This document shows, one piece after another, positions 1 to 6,052 of a DNA stretch of 8,086 nucleotides (its first letter is position 1; every line of letters starts with the position of its first letter). This stretch comes from an uncultured Hyphomicrobiales bacterium (lineage in GTDB: Bacteria > Pseudomonadota > Alphaproteobacteria > Rhizobiales > Xanthobacteraceae): NCBI GenBank assembly GCA_903891395.1, contig CAITEM010000187.1, positions 1-8,086 of the forward strand, read 5' to 3'. The notes under the pieces are model-generated. The model ran no database searches. It was not told where the DNA came from and saw only the letters and a list, made by a program, of their open reading frames with translations. A program made the translations under genes and the position numbers.

Positions 1-84
1 CGGGACGAATTGCCGCCTGACGTGCTAAACGCTCGGCGAAAATCCATAATGGCCGTGCTTCGCGGCCACCTGCCGGAGAACATC

Positions 85-1191
85 ATGACACAGCGTACCA
101 AGCCGCCCTTCCGCGCCGACCATGTCGGCAGCATTCTGCGCACCGCGCCCGTGAAAGAAGCCCGCGCCAAGCGCGAGAAGGGCGAGATCAGCGCGGCCCA
201 GCTCAAGGAAGTCGAGAATGCCGAGATCATCAAGATCATCAAGAAGCAGGAAGACGTGGGCCTGCAGCTTGCGACAGACGGCGAGTTCCGCCGCTCGTTC
301 TGGCATTTCGACTTCTTCAGCATGCTCGACGGCTGCGAACTCTATGAGCTCGACCATGGCATCCAGTTCCAGGGCGTGCAGACCAAGATGCAAAGCATCA
401 AGGTCACCGGCAAGATCGGCTTTTCCGATCACCCGATGCTGGAGCACTTCAAGTTTTTGAAGGCGCACGCCAAGGTGCTGCCGAAGATGACCATCCCGAG
501 TCCGACGGTGCTGCATTTCCGTCTTGAGCCGGGCGCGGTCAGCAAGAACGCCTATGCCAGCCGCGACGCCATCTTCGACGATCTCGCCATCGCCTATCAG
601 AACGCCATCAAAGCATTTTACGCCTCCGGTTGCCGCTACCTGCAATTCGACGACACCGCTTGGGCCTATCTCTGCTCTAAGGAAGAACTGCAGAAGGCAC
701 GCGACCGCGGCCTCGACGTCGATCATCTGCAGGAGACTTACACCAAGTGCATCAACAAGGCGCTTGAGGCCAAGCCTGCCGACATGACCATCACGACGCA
801 TGTCTGCCGCGGCAACTTCCGTTCGACTTTCATCTCGTCGGGCGGCTACGAGCCGGTGGCGGAAAGCCTGCTCGCCAAGTGCAATTACGACGGCTATTTC
901 CTCGAATACGACACCGATCGTGCCGGCGGCTTCGAGCCGCTGCGTTTCCTGCCGAAGGGCAACAAGATCGTCGTGCTTGGCCTGATCACGTCGAAATCCG
1001 GCCGCCTGGAGCAGCCTGCCGATATCAAGAAGCGCATCGAGGAAGCGACCAAGTTCGTCGCGCTCGAACAGCTTTGCCTGTCGCCTCAGTGCGGCTTCGC
1101 CTCGACCGAAGAGGGCAACGTGCTGGCCGAGGACGAGCAGTGGGCTAAGTTCAAGATGATCGTGTCTGTGTCGAAAGAAGTGTGGGGCTGA
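85..1191 (+). CDS. MetE-like zinc methyl/alkyltransferase, paralogue 1
   Basis: A 368-residue cytoplasmic protein of the MetE C-terminal (UROD/MetE-like barrel) superfamily. True MetE has about 750 residues in two halves; only the catalytic half is present. Zinc ligands are visible as H239-x-C241 (motif THVCRGN) and C336 (motif SPQCGF), with E274 (FLEYD) at the position of the fourth MetE ligand. The homocysteine-contacting Asp of MetE corresponds to D189 in LQFDD, where the two paralogues downstream read LQLDE. The family transfers a methyl or alkyl group to a zinc-bound thiolate; donor and acceptor here are unknown. The start at 85 is chosen because MTQRTKPPFRADHVGS recurs at the start of all three paralogues and a GGAG at 75-78 lies 6 bases upstream; an in-frame TTG at 10 would add an unconserved 25-residue tail. 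It is the most divergent of the three, especially around residues 71-105. Databases often label such proteins 5-methyltetrahydropteroyltriglutamate-homocysteine methyltransferase, which is probably too specific. Confidence 0.88.
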   Translation: MTQRTKPPFRADHVGSILRTAPVKEARAKREKGEISAAQLKEVENAEIIKIIKKQEDVGLQLATDGEFRRSFWHFDFFSMLDGCELYELDHGIQFQGVQTKMQSIKVTGKIGFSDHPMLEHFKFLKAHAKVLPKMTIPSPTVLHFRLEPGAVSKNAYASRDAIFDDLAIAYQNAIKAFYASGCRYLQFDDTAWAYLCSKEELQKARDRGLDVDHLQETYTKCINKALEAKPADMTITTHVCRGNFRSTFISSGGYEPVAESLLAKCNYDGYFLEYDTDRAGGFEPLRFLPKGNKIVVLGLITSKSGRLEQPADIKKRIEEATKFVALEQLCLSPQCGFASTEEGNVLAEDEQWAKFKMIVSVSKEVWG

Positions 1192-1197
1192 TTGCGG

Positions 1198-1305
1198 CGT
1201 TTCCCGGGCGCGGCGCAGCATGCAGTGGTGCGCCGCGGACCCGGAATCCAGTAAAATAAAATAAGTATGGGTCCCGGATCAGCGGTGCGCCGCGTCCGGG
1301 ACACG
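1198..1305. repeat. Imperfect inverted repeat (REP/BIME-like) between paralogues 1 and 2
   Basis: The 127-base gap between the first two MetE-like genes is mostly an imperfect inverted repeat. The outer left arm around 1198-1217 (TCCCGG.CGCGGCGCA) matches the reverse complement of about 1285-1305, and the inner left arm (CCCGGAATCCA, about 1240-1250) matches the complement of GGGTCCCGG near 1269-1277. The left half also holds its own 8-bp stem, GCGGCGCA at 1210-1217 with TGCGCCGC at 1229-1236. An AT-rich stretch (about 1251-1266) forms the centre. Sequences of this kind are dispersed in Bradyrhizobium-type genomes as I recall them. The transcript could fold strongly here and so attenuate or stabilise the message, but no T-tract follows a stem, so I do not call an intrinsic terminator. 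Confidence 0.65.
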
Positions 1306-1318
1306 GGGGAGAAACCGA

Positions 1319-2425
1319 ATGTCGCAGCGAACCAAGCCGCCGTTTCGTGCCGATCATGTCGGCAGTCTGCTTCGCCCCAAGGCCTTGAAGGAGGCCCGCG
1401 CCCAGCACGAAAAAGGCGAGATTACGGACGAGCAACTCACCGTAATCGAAGACCGCGAAATTGCTGCCGTCATCAAGAAGCAGGAAGACGTCGGTCTGAA
1501 AGCCGTCACTGACGGCGAATTCCGCCGCGCTTTCTGGAATTACGATTTTCTCGGTGGACTCGACGGCGCTGAAGCCTATCTCGGCGAGCGCAAGATCAAG
1601 TTTCAAGGCATCAACCCGAAGCCGATGATGATGCGTGTCACCGGCAAGCTTGGCACGTTTTCCGGCCACCCGATGATCGCGCATTTCAAATATCTTGCCG
1701 CGCACGCGCGCGTGGTGCCGAAGATGACGATCCCGTCGCCGTCGTCCATGCACTTCCGCTACGGCCGCGATGCCGTGCCGGAATCGATCTATCCGTCGAT
1801 GGACGATTTCTACCGCGACCTCGGGCAGACCTACCGCAAGGCCGTGCGCGCGTTTGCCGATGCCGGCTGCCGCTACCTGCAACTCGACGAAGTCAACTTC
1901 GCCTATCTGTGCGATCCGAAGCTGCGCGAACAGGTCGCGGCGCGCGGCGACGACCCGGCGAGGCTGCCGATGATCTATGCCGGCATGATCAACGCCGCGA
2001 TTTCCGACATCCCGGCTGACATGACCATCGCCATGCATCTGTGCCGTGGCAATTTTGCCTCGACGTTCGTGGCCTCCGGTGGTTACGAGCCGGTGGCGGA
2101 AATCCTGTTCAACACCATCAATGTCCATGGCTACTTCATGGAATATGACAGCGACCGCGCCGGCGGTTTTGAGCCGTTGCGCTTTGTGCCAAAGGGCAAG
2201 ACCGTGGTGCTGGGCTTGGTGACAAGCAAGTCGGGCCGCCTCGAGTCGAAGGACGAACTCAGGCGCCGTATTGACGAGGCGGCGAAGTTCATCGACCTCG
2301 ATCAGCTTTGCCTGTCGCCGCAATGCGGCTTCGCTTCGACTGAGGAAGGCAATATCCTGGCGGAGGGCGAGCAATGGGCCAAGCTGCGGACCATTGTCGA
2401 GGTGGCGGAAGAGGTTTGGGGTTAA
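1319..2425 (+). CDS. MetE-like zinc methyl/alkyltransferase, paralogue 2
   Basis: A second 368-residue member of the single-domain MetE-like family, aligning end to end with its neighbours and sharing, by eye, roughly two thirds of residues with paralogue 3. Zinc ligands are H240, C242 (AMHLCRGN) and C336 (SPQCGF), with E275 in FMEYDSDRAG; the substrate-binding acidic pair is D190-E191 in LQLDEV. The N-terminal motif RADHVGSLLRP corresponds to the substrate-binding loop at the start of the MetE catalytic barrel. The first half of the central region (IPSPSSMHFR, from about 138) is closer to paralogue 1, while the DxDPARL segment and the LDEV active-site context are closer to paralogue 3. The start at 1319 is supported by GGAG at 1308-1311, 7 bases upstream, and by the conserved N-terminus. 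It lies 127 bases after paralogue 1 and 46 before paralogue 3, consistent with one operon, although the repeat in the first gap could divide transcription. Confidence 0.88.
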   Translation: MSQRTKPPFRADHVGSLLRPKALKEARAQHEKGEITDEQLTVIEDREIAAVIKKQEDVGLKAVTDGEFRRAFWNYDFLGGLDGAEAYLGERKIKFQGINPKPMMMRVTGKLGTFSGHPMIAHFKYLAAHARVVPKMTIPSPSSMHFRYGRDAVPESIYPSMDDFYRDLGQTYRKAVRAFADAGCRYLQLDEVNFAYLCDPKLREQVAARGDDPARLPMIYAGMINAAISDIPADMTIAMHLCRGNFASTFVASGGYEPVAEILFNTINVHGYFMEYDSDRAGGFEPLRFVPKGKTVVLGLVTSKSGRLESKDELRRRIDEAAKFIDLDQLCLSPQCGFASTEEGNILAEGEQWAKLRTIVEVAEEVWG

Positions 2426-2465
2426 TCCCTTCCCCGCAGGGGATAAGAAATAACGCAGGGAGCGA

Positions 2466-2471
2466 ATGTAA
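2466..2471 (+). promoter_or_regulatory. Start-stop pair (ATG TAA) just upstream of paralogue 3
   Basis: The ribosome binding site AGGGAG (2457-2462) is followed by ATG at 2466, immediately by TAA at 2469, and then by the real ATG at 2472, all in one frame. The spacing from AGGGAG is 3 bases to the first ATG and 9 to the second, so the second, with the conserved MTQRTKPPFR N-terminus, is the better start. A minimal start-stop element here could hold initiating ribosomes and lower expression, but this is inference and chance is a fair alternative. Confidence 0.3.
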
Positions 2472-3581
2472 ATGACCCAACGCACCAAGCCGCCCTTTCG
2501 CGCCGATCACGTCGGCAGCCTGCTGCGCCCGGCGGCCTTGAAGCAAGCGCGTGAGCAGTTCGTCAAAGGCGAGATCGACGCTATTGCCCTGCAGGCGGTC
2601 GAAGACCGCGAGATCGAGCGCGTGATCAAGAAACAGGAAGATGTCGGCTTGCAGGCCGTCACCGACGGCGAATTTCGCCGCTCCTGGTGGCATCTCGATT
2701 TTCTATGGGGCCTCGATGGCGCCGAGAAACACGTCATGGATGCCGGCGTCGCCTTTGCCGCCGTCACCACACGCAACGAAGGCGTGCAGGTCACGGGCAA
2801 GCTCGGCTCGCGCCACCATCCGATGATCGAGCATTTCAAGTTCGTCGCGGCGCACACCCGGCGCACGCCCAAGATCACGATCCCTGCGCCTTCCGCGATC
2901 TATGGCCGGCCGATGCGCACGCCGATCGACCAGAACATCTATCCCCGCATGGACGAATTCTTCGTTGACCTCGGTGAGGCCTACAAGCAGGCCGTGCGCG
3001 GCTTCGCCGATGCCGGGTGCCGTTATCTTCAGCTCGACGAAGTCTTTATCGCCATGCTGTGCGATCCGAAATACCGCGATCAGATGACCGGGCGCGGCGA
3101 CGACCCCGCGAAGCTCGGTACATTGTATGGCGACCTCATCAACACGGCGATGTCGGATATCCCGCCGGACATGACCATCACCATGCACATGTGCCGCGGC
3201 AATTATAAATCCACTTACATGGGCGCCGGCGGTTACGAGGCGGTGCAGGAAATCCTGTTCAACCAGATCAACGTTCACGGCTTCTTCATGGAATACGACA
3301 GCGATCGCGCCGGTGGCTATGAGCCGCTGCGCATGGTGCCGAAGGACAAGATGGTGGTGCTCGGCCTCGTCACCTCGAAGTCGGGCCGCCTTGAATCCAA
3401 GGACGACATCAAACGCCGCATTGAGCAGGCCACAAAGTTCATTCCGCTGGAACAACTTTGTTTGTCGCCGCAATGCGGCTTCGCCTCGACAGAGGAAGGC
3501 AATACGCTGGCCGAGGACGAGCAATGGGCCAAGCTGCGCATGATTGTAGAAGTGGCGGACGAGGTGTGGGGCAAAGCATGA
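2472..3581 (+). CDS. MetE-like zinc methyl/alkyltransferase, paralogue 3
   Basis: A 369-residue third copy. Zinc ligands are H239, C241 (TMHMCRGN) and C335 (SPQCGF), with E274 in FMEYDSDRAG and D189-E190 in LQLDEV. It differs from the other two in a segment facing the likely substrate pocket: residues 132-156 read IPAPSAIYGRP and onward where paralogues 1 and 2 have IPSP...HFR, and 91-104 is also its own. This suggests the three enzymes accept different substrates or form a mixed oligomer, rather than being redundant copies. The C-terminus has two extra residues (KA) and its TGA overlaps the ATG of the following dehydrogenase as ATGA (3578-3581), so the two are almost surely translated from the same message by coupling. 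AGGGAG at 2457-2462 is the likely ribosome binding site. General fold and zinc chemistry are well supported; the substrate is not. Confidence 0.88.
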   Translation: MTQRTKPPFRADHVGSLLRPAALKQAREQFVKGEIDAIALQAVEDREIERVIKKQEDVGLQAVTDGEFRRSWWHLDFLWGLDGAEKHVMDAGVAFAAVTTRNEGVQVTGKLGSRHHPMIEHFKFVAAHTRRTPKITIPAPSAIYGRPMRTPIDQNIYPRMDEFFVDLGEAYKQAVRGFADAGCRYLQLDEVFIAMLCDPKYRDQMTGRGDDPAKLGTLYGDLINTAMSDIPPDMTITMHMCRGNYKSTYMGAGGYEAVQEILFNQINVHGFFMEYDSDRAGGYEPLRMVPKDKMVVLGLVTSKSGRLESKDDIKRRIEQATKFIPLEQLCLSPQCGFASTEEGNTLAEDEQWAKLRMIVEVADEVWGKA

Positions 3582-4492
3582 CGGGCTTCGTCGCCGGCAA
3601 AACCGCCATCGTCACTGGCGGCGGGCGCGGTATCGGCCGCGCCATCGCGATGCTGCTGGCGAAAGAAGGTGCGCGCGTCGTGGTCTGCGACATCGGCGCC
3701 AGCCTGCAAGGTGAAGGTGCCGACGCCGGCCCCGCGCAGGAGACCGTCGCCGCCATCGAGCAAGCCGGCGGCGAGGCGATTGCCTCGACGCTGTCGATCG
3801 TCGAACCGAAGAACGCCGAGCAGATCGTCAGGGATGCGCTTTCCGCCTTCGGCCGCGTCGATATTCTGGTCAACAATGCTGGCATTTTGCGCGACGTCAT
3901 CTTCCACAAGATGAGCTGGTCGGACTGGTCCGATGTCATCAACGTGCATCTCAACGGCGCCTTCAACATGAGCCGCGCTTTGGCGGGGCTTTTCCGCGAG
4001 CAGAAATCCGGCGCCTATGTGCACATGACCTCGACGTCCGGGCTGGTCGGCAATTTCGGCCAGGCCAACTACATGGCGGCGAAGATGGGCATCGTCGGCT
4101 TGTCTCGTGGCATTGCGCTGGATATGGCGCGGTTCAATGTGCGTTCGAATTGCATCGCGCCGTTTGCCTGGACGCGCATGATAGAATCGATTCCAGTGCA
4201 GACTGACGAGGAAAAGCGCCGCCTCAAGGCCTTCCAGGAAATGACGCCGGAAAAGATCGCGCCGCTCGCTGTTTATCTGGGTTCTGACGCGGCGGAAGGC
4301 GTTTCCGGGCAGATCATGTCGGTGCGCAACAACGAGGTATTCCTGTTCAACCAGCCGCGCCCCGTCCGCACCATTCACCGTCCCGATGGCTGGACGCCGG
4401 AAGAACTGGCGGCGCAGCTCAAGGGCGCCTTCGGCGGCGCGCTGACGCCGCTGGAACGCTCTGAAGACGTGTTCGACTGGGACCCGATTTGA
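3578..4492 (+). CDS. SDR-family dehydrogenase, (3R)-hydroxyacyl-CoA dehydrogenase-like
   Basis: A 304-residue classical short-chain dehydrogenase. Visible motifs in order: the dinucleotide-binding TGGGRGIG at 13-20; D38 after the second strand (VVVCD), which favours NAD over NADP; NNAG at 99-102; S152; and YMAAK with Y165 and K169 as the catalytic pair. The stretches NVHLNGAFNMSRA (122-134) and GNFGQANYMAAKMG (158-171), followed by IAPFAWTRM, resemble the dehydrogenase unit of peroxisomal multifunctional enzyme type 2, so a secondary-alcohol or (3R)-hydroxyacyl-CoA substrate is likely. After the Rossmann core there is a tail of about 50 residues (250-304, ending EDVFDWDPI) longer than in FabG-like proteins. 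The start at 3578 is preferred over an in-frame ATG at 3458, which lies inside paralogue 3; the ATGA overlap and the position of the glycine motif support this. No strong separate ribosome binding site is seen, in keeping with translational coupling. Confidence 0.9.
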   Translation: MTGFVAGKTAIVTGGGRGIGRAIAMLLAKEGARVVVCDIGASLQGEGADAGPAQETVAAIEQAGGEAIASTLSIVEPKNAEQIVRDALSAFGRVDILVNNAGILRDVIFHKMSWSDWSDVINVHLNGAFNMSRALAGLFREQKSGAYVHMTSTSGLVGNFGQANYMAAKMGIVGLSRGIALDMARFNVRSNCIAPFAWTRMIESIPVQTDEEKRRLKAFQEMTPEKIAPLAVYLGSDAAEGVSGQIMSVRNNEVFLFNQPRPVRTIHRPDGWTPEELAAQLKGAFGGALTPLERSEDVFDWDPI

Positions 4493-4531
4493 ATTTGCCG
4501 ACCCTGCGGCGTCTGTGCCACTAAATAGGGC

Positions 4532-5704
4532 ATGACCAAGCCCCAGGCCGCCGCCGACGAATACGCCGATATCCGCGAGTCGGTGCGCGGGCTGTGCGCC
4601 AAGTTTCCCGGCGAATACTGGCGCGAGCTGGACCGTGAGCGCGGCTATCCGACCGCGTTCGTTGCCGCGCTGACCGAGGCCGGCTATCTCGCGGCCCTTA
4701 TTCCGGAAGAATTCGGCGGCAGCGGGCTGACCATCAGCGCCGCGGCCGCCATCCTGGAAGAAGTGCATGCCTCAGGCTGCAACGGCGCCGCCTGTCACGC
4801 GCAGATGTATACGATGGGCACGATCCTGCGGCACGGCAATGCCGCGCAGAAGGAGCGCTATCTGCCGAAGATCGCCAGCGGCGATTTGCGGCTGCAGGCT
4901 TTCGGCGTCACCGAGCCGACCTCCGGCACCGACACGCTCGCCTTGCGCACGACGGCCAAGCGCGAGGGCAACGGCCATTACGTCATCAACGGACAGAAGA
5001 TCTGGACCTCACGCGCCGAACATTCCGACCTGATGCTGCTGCTGGCGCGCACGACGCCGCGCGAGGAGGTCAAGAAGCGCACCGACGGCCTGTCGATATT
5101 TCTCGTCGATATGAAGTTGGCAGAGGGTGCGAGCATCACCATAAACCCGATCCGCACCATGATGAACCATGCCACCACGCAGGTGTTCTTCGACGACTTG
5201 CGCGTGCCGGCGGAAAATCTCATCGGCGAGGAGGGCCAGGGCTTTCGATACATTCTATCGGGGATGAACGCTGAGCGCATTCTGATCGCGGCTGAATGCG
5301 TCGGTGACGCCAAATGGTTCATCGCCAGGGCTTCGGCCTATGCCAAAGAACGCGAACTGTTCGGCCGCCCGATCGGGCAAAATCAGGGCGTGCAGTTTCC
5401 GATCGCGCGGGCCTATGCGCAGATGCGCGCCGCCGAACTGATGGTGCACGAAGCTGCGCGCAAATACGAAGCCGGCGAGGACATCGGCCCTGAAGCCAAC
5501 ATGGCGAAGTTGCTTGCCGCCGACGCCTCGTGGTTTGCCGCCGACATGTGCGTGCAGACTTTCGGTGGCTTCGGCTTCGCCGAGGAATACGATGTCGAAC
5601 GTAAATTCCGCGAAACCCGGCTGTATCAGGTGGCGCCGATCTCAACCAACATGATCCTGTCCTACCTCGCCGAGCACGTGCTCGGATTGCCGAGGTCGTA
5701 TTGA
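4532..5704 (+). CDS. Acyl-CoA dehydrogenase family protein
   Basis: A 390-residue FAD-dependent acyl-CoA dehydrogenase, normal length for the family, which introduces a trans 2,3-double bond into an acyl-CoA and passes electrons to ETF. Signature GVTEPTSGTD lies at 125-134, KIWTS at 156-160 in the FAD-binding sheet, R274-x-x-F277-G278 with Q285 in the FAD/dimer contact, and QTFGGFGFAEEY at 342-353. The usual catalytic Glu of the MCAD type, in a YEGT motif, is absent: the corresponding stretch reads YQVAPIS (365-371). Instead GMNAERIL places E248 where isovaleryl-CoA and long-chain enzymes carry their base, so the protein is probably active and may take branched or bulky acyl chains. The ATG at 4532 is the first start after an in-frame TAG at 4526; the ribosome binding site is weak. 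It begins 39 bases after the SDR and likely shares its message. Confidence 0.92.
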   Translation: MTKPQAAADEYADIRESVRGLCAKFPGEYWRELDRERGYPTAFVAALTEAGYLAALIPEEFGGSGLTISAAAAILEEVHASGCNGAACHAQMYTMGTILRHGNAAQKERYLPKIASGDLRLQAFGVTEPTSGTDTLALRTTAKREGNGHYVINGQKIWTSRAEHSDLMLLLARTTPREEVKKRTDGLSIFLVDMKLAEGASITINPIRTMMNHATTQVFFDDLRVPAENLIGEEGQGFRYILSGMNAERILIAAECVGDAKWFIARASAYAKERELFGRPIGQNQGVQFPIARAYAQMRAAELMVHEAARKYEAGEDIGPEANMAKLLAADASWFAADMCVQTFGGFGFAEEYDVERKFRETRLYQVAPISTNMILSYLAEHVLGLPRSY

Positions 5705-5709
5705 TTTTT

Positions 5710-5766
5710 TACCTCTCCCCGCGTGCGGGGAGAGGTCGACGCGCGAAGCGCGGCGGGTGAGGGGGA
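5710..5766. repeat. Left inverted-repeat arm of the DUF559 cassette
   Basis: Starts 6 bases after the acyl-CoA dehydrogenase stop. It comprises a 24-base palindrome with 11-bp stem (5712-5735, CCTCTCCCCGC/GCGGGGAGAGG around GT), a second small hairpin (CGCGC-GAA-GCGCG, 5740-5752), and the tail GGCGGGTGAGGGGGA. The same order of parts recurs in reverse complement at 5988-6051. The T6 run (5705-5710) precedes rather than follows the stem, so this is not a standard intrinsic terminator for the upstream gene. The fold may still protect or end the message. Confidence 0.75.
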
Positions 5767-5987
5767 ACATCCCGATGCGTGGTGCCAAGAAAGGCAAGAC
5801 GGCTCTCGCCCGCAAACTGAGGCGTAATTCGACCAGCGCCGACCTGCGCCTTTGGAATCGATTGCGTGCGGAGATCGGTGGCTAAAGGATCATCATTATC
5901 GGGTGCTGAGATTTTGGAATAACGATGTCATGACGAATATCGAAGGCGTATTGGAAGTAATTGCCGCCACGGCCTCTGAAGCGGCTG

Positions 5988-6051
5988 CCCCTCACCCGGC
6001 TTCCACGCTTGCGCGTGAAAGCCGACCTCTCCCCGCAAGCGGGGAGAGGTA
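5988..6051. repeat. Right inverted-repeat arm of the DUF559 cassette
   Basis: Reverse-complement counterpart of the left arm: CCCCTCACCCGGC at 5988-6000, an imperfect small hairpin around 6001-6020 (CACGC/GCGTG), then the 24-base palindrome at 6026-6049 (CCTCTCCCCGC/GCGGGGAGAGG around AA). The inner hairpin differs from the left arm by several bases, while the 11-bp stem of the large palindrome is identical in both. The arm ends only three bases before the ATG of the CoA-transferase. Confidence 0.75.
6041..6046 (+). promoter_or_regulatory. Ribosome binding site of the CoA-transferase, inside the repeat hairpin
   Basis: GGGGAG at 6041-6046 ends 6 bases before the ATG at 6053, a normal Shine-Dalgarno spacing, and no other candidate exists. 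It is the 3' half of the 11-bp stem at 6026-6049, so when the hairpin forms the site is buried. CTCCCC at 6056-6061, inside the gene, could pair with the same bases. Both folds would lower initiation; translating ribosomes or a partner molecule might open them. Regulation is inference. Confidence 0.5.
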
Positions 6052-6052
6052 A

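Larger units (their letters stand above)
5710..6051. mobile_element. Repeat-bounded cassette carrying a DUF559 remnant
   Basis: Two related arms of about 57 and 64 bases in inverted orientation enclose the wreck of a DUF559 gene. The cassette fills almost all of the 348-base gap between the acyl-CoA dehydrogenase and the CoA-transferase, in an otherwise tightly spaced gene row, which suggests insertion into an existing operon. No transposase and no clear target-site duplication can be seen. I recall DUF559 genes in Hyphomicrobiales often lying next to repeats of this type, so a mobile unit is plausible but unproven. Confidence 0.4.
5775..6052 (+). pseudogene. DUF559 (Vsr-like endonuclease domain) gene remnant
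   Basis: An ATG at 5775 opens a 36-residue frame (MRGAKKGKTALARKLRRN, then LRLWNRLRAEIGG, stop at 5883) that matches the N-terminus of DUF559 proteins as I know them. From about 5885, in a different frame (two bases on), the sequence continues as HHYRVLRFWNNDVMTNIEGV and VLEVIAA, which is the conserved C-terminal end of the same family, and then reads through the right repeat to TAA at 6050. Intact members have about 110-130 residues; the middle, with the acidic nuclease core (the VVEVDG-type strand), is missing, apparently by a deletion of some 120-180 bases that also shifts the frame. The product cannot be an active nuclease. An alternative, two tiny functional peptides, is unlikely. Confidence 0.75.

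Noticed and set aside
10..84. In-frame N-terminal extension of paralogue 1 from a TTG at 10
   Set aside because: The added 25 residues are absent from the two paralogues and the GGAG at 75-78 serves the ATG at 85.
1..84. Promoter for the operon (TTGCCG at 10-15 and CATAAT at 45-50)
   Set aside because: The spacing of 29 bases is far from the usual 16-18, and too little upstream sequence is present to judge.
25..1221. Antisense open frame of 398 codons opposite paralogue 1
   Set aside because: Low-complexity composition and full overlap with a conserved gene; similar antisense frames opposite the paralogues arise from shared codon use.
2426..2456. Terminator between paralogues 2 and 3 (CCCC-GCA-GGGG)
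   Set aside because: The stem is only about 5 bp with no T-tract; too weak to call.
1151..2488. Long antisense open frame of 445 codons opposite paralogue 2
   Set aside because: It mirrors the codons of paralogue 2, whose protein has clear zinc motifs; the antisense product is rich in H, R and A with no recognisable motif, typical of high-GC shadow frames.
3458..3577. N-terminal extension of the SDR from an ATG at 3458
   Set aside because: It would overlap 120 bases of paralogue 3 and place 40 unrelated residues before the normal SDR N-terminus; ATGA coupling at 3578 is the natural start.
3317..4768. Antisense open frame of 483 codons across paralogue 3, the SDR and the acyl-CoA dehydrogenase start
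   Set aside because: It spans three well-supported genes on the other strand and shows no domain signature or ribosome binding site; a GC-driven shadow.
5852..6052. Free-standing 66-residue protein
   Set aside because: Its centre is the C-terminal end of DUF559 and its last part is translated repeat; it is a fragment of the pseudogene.
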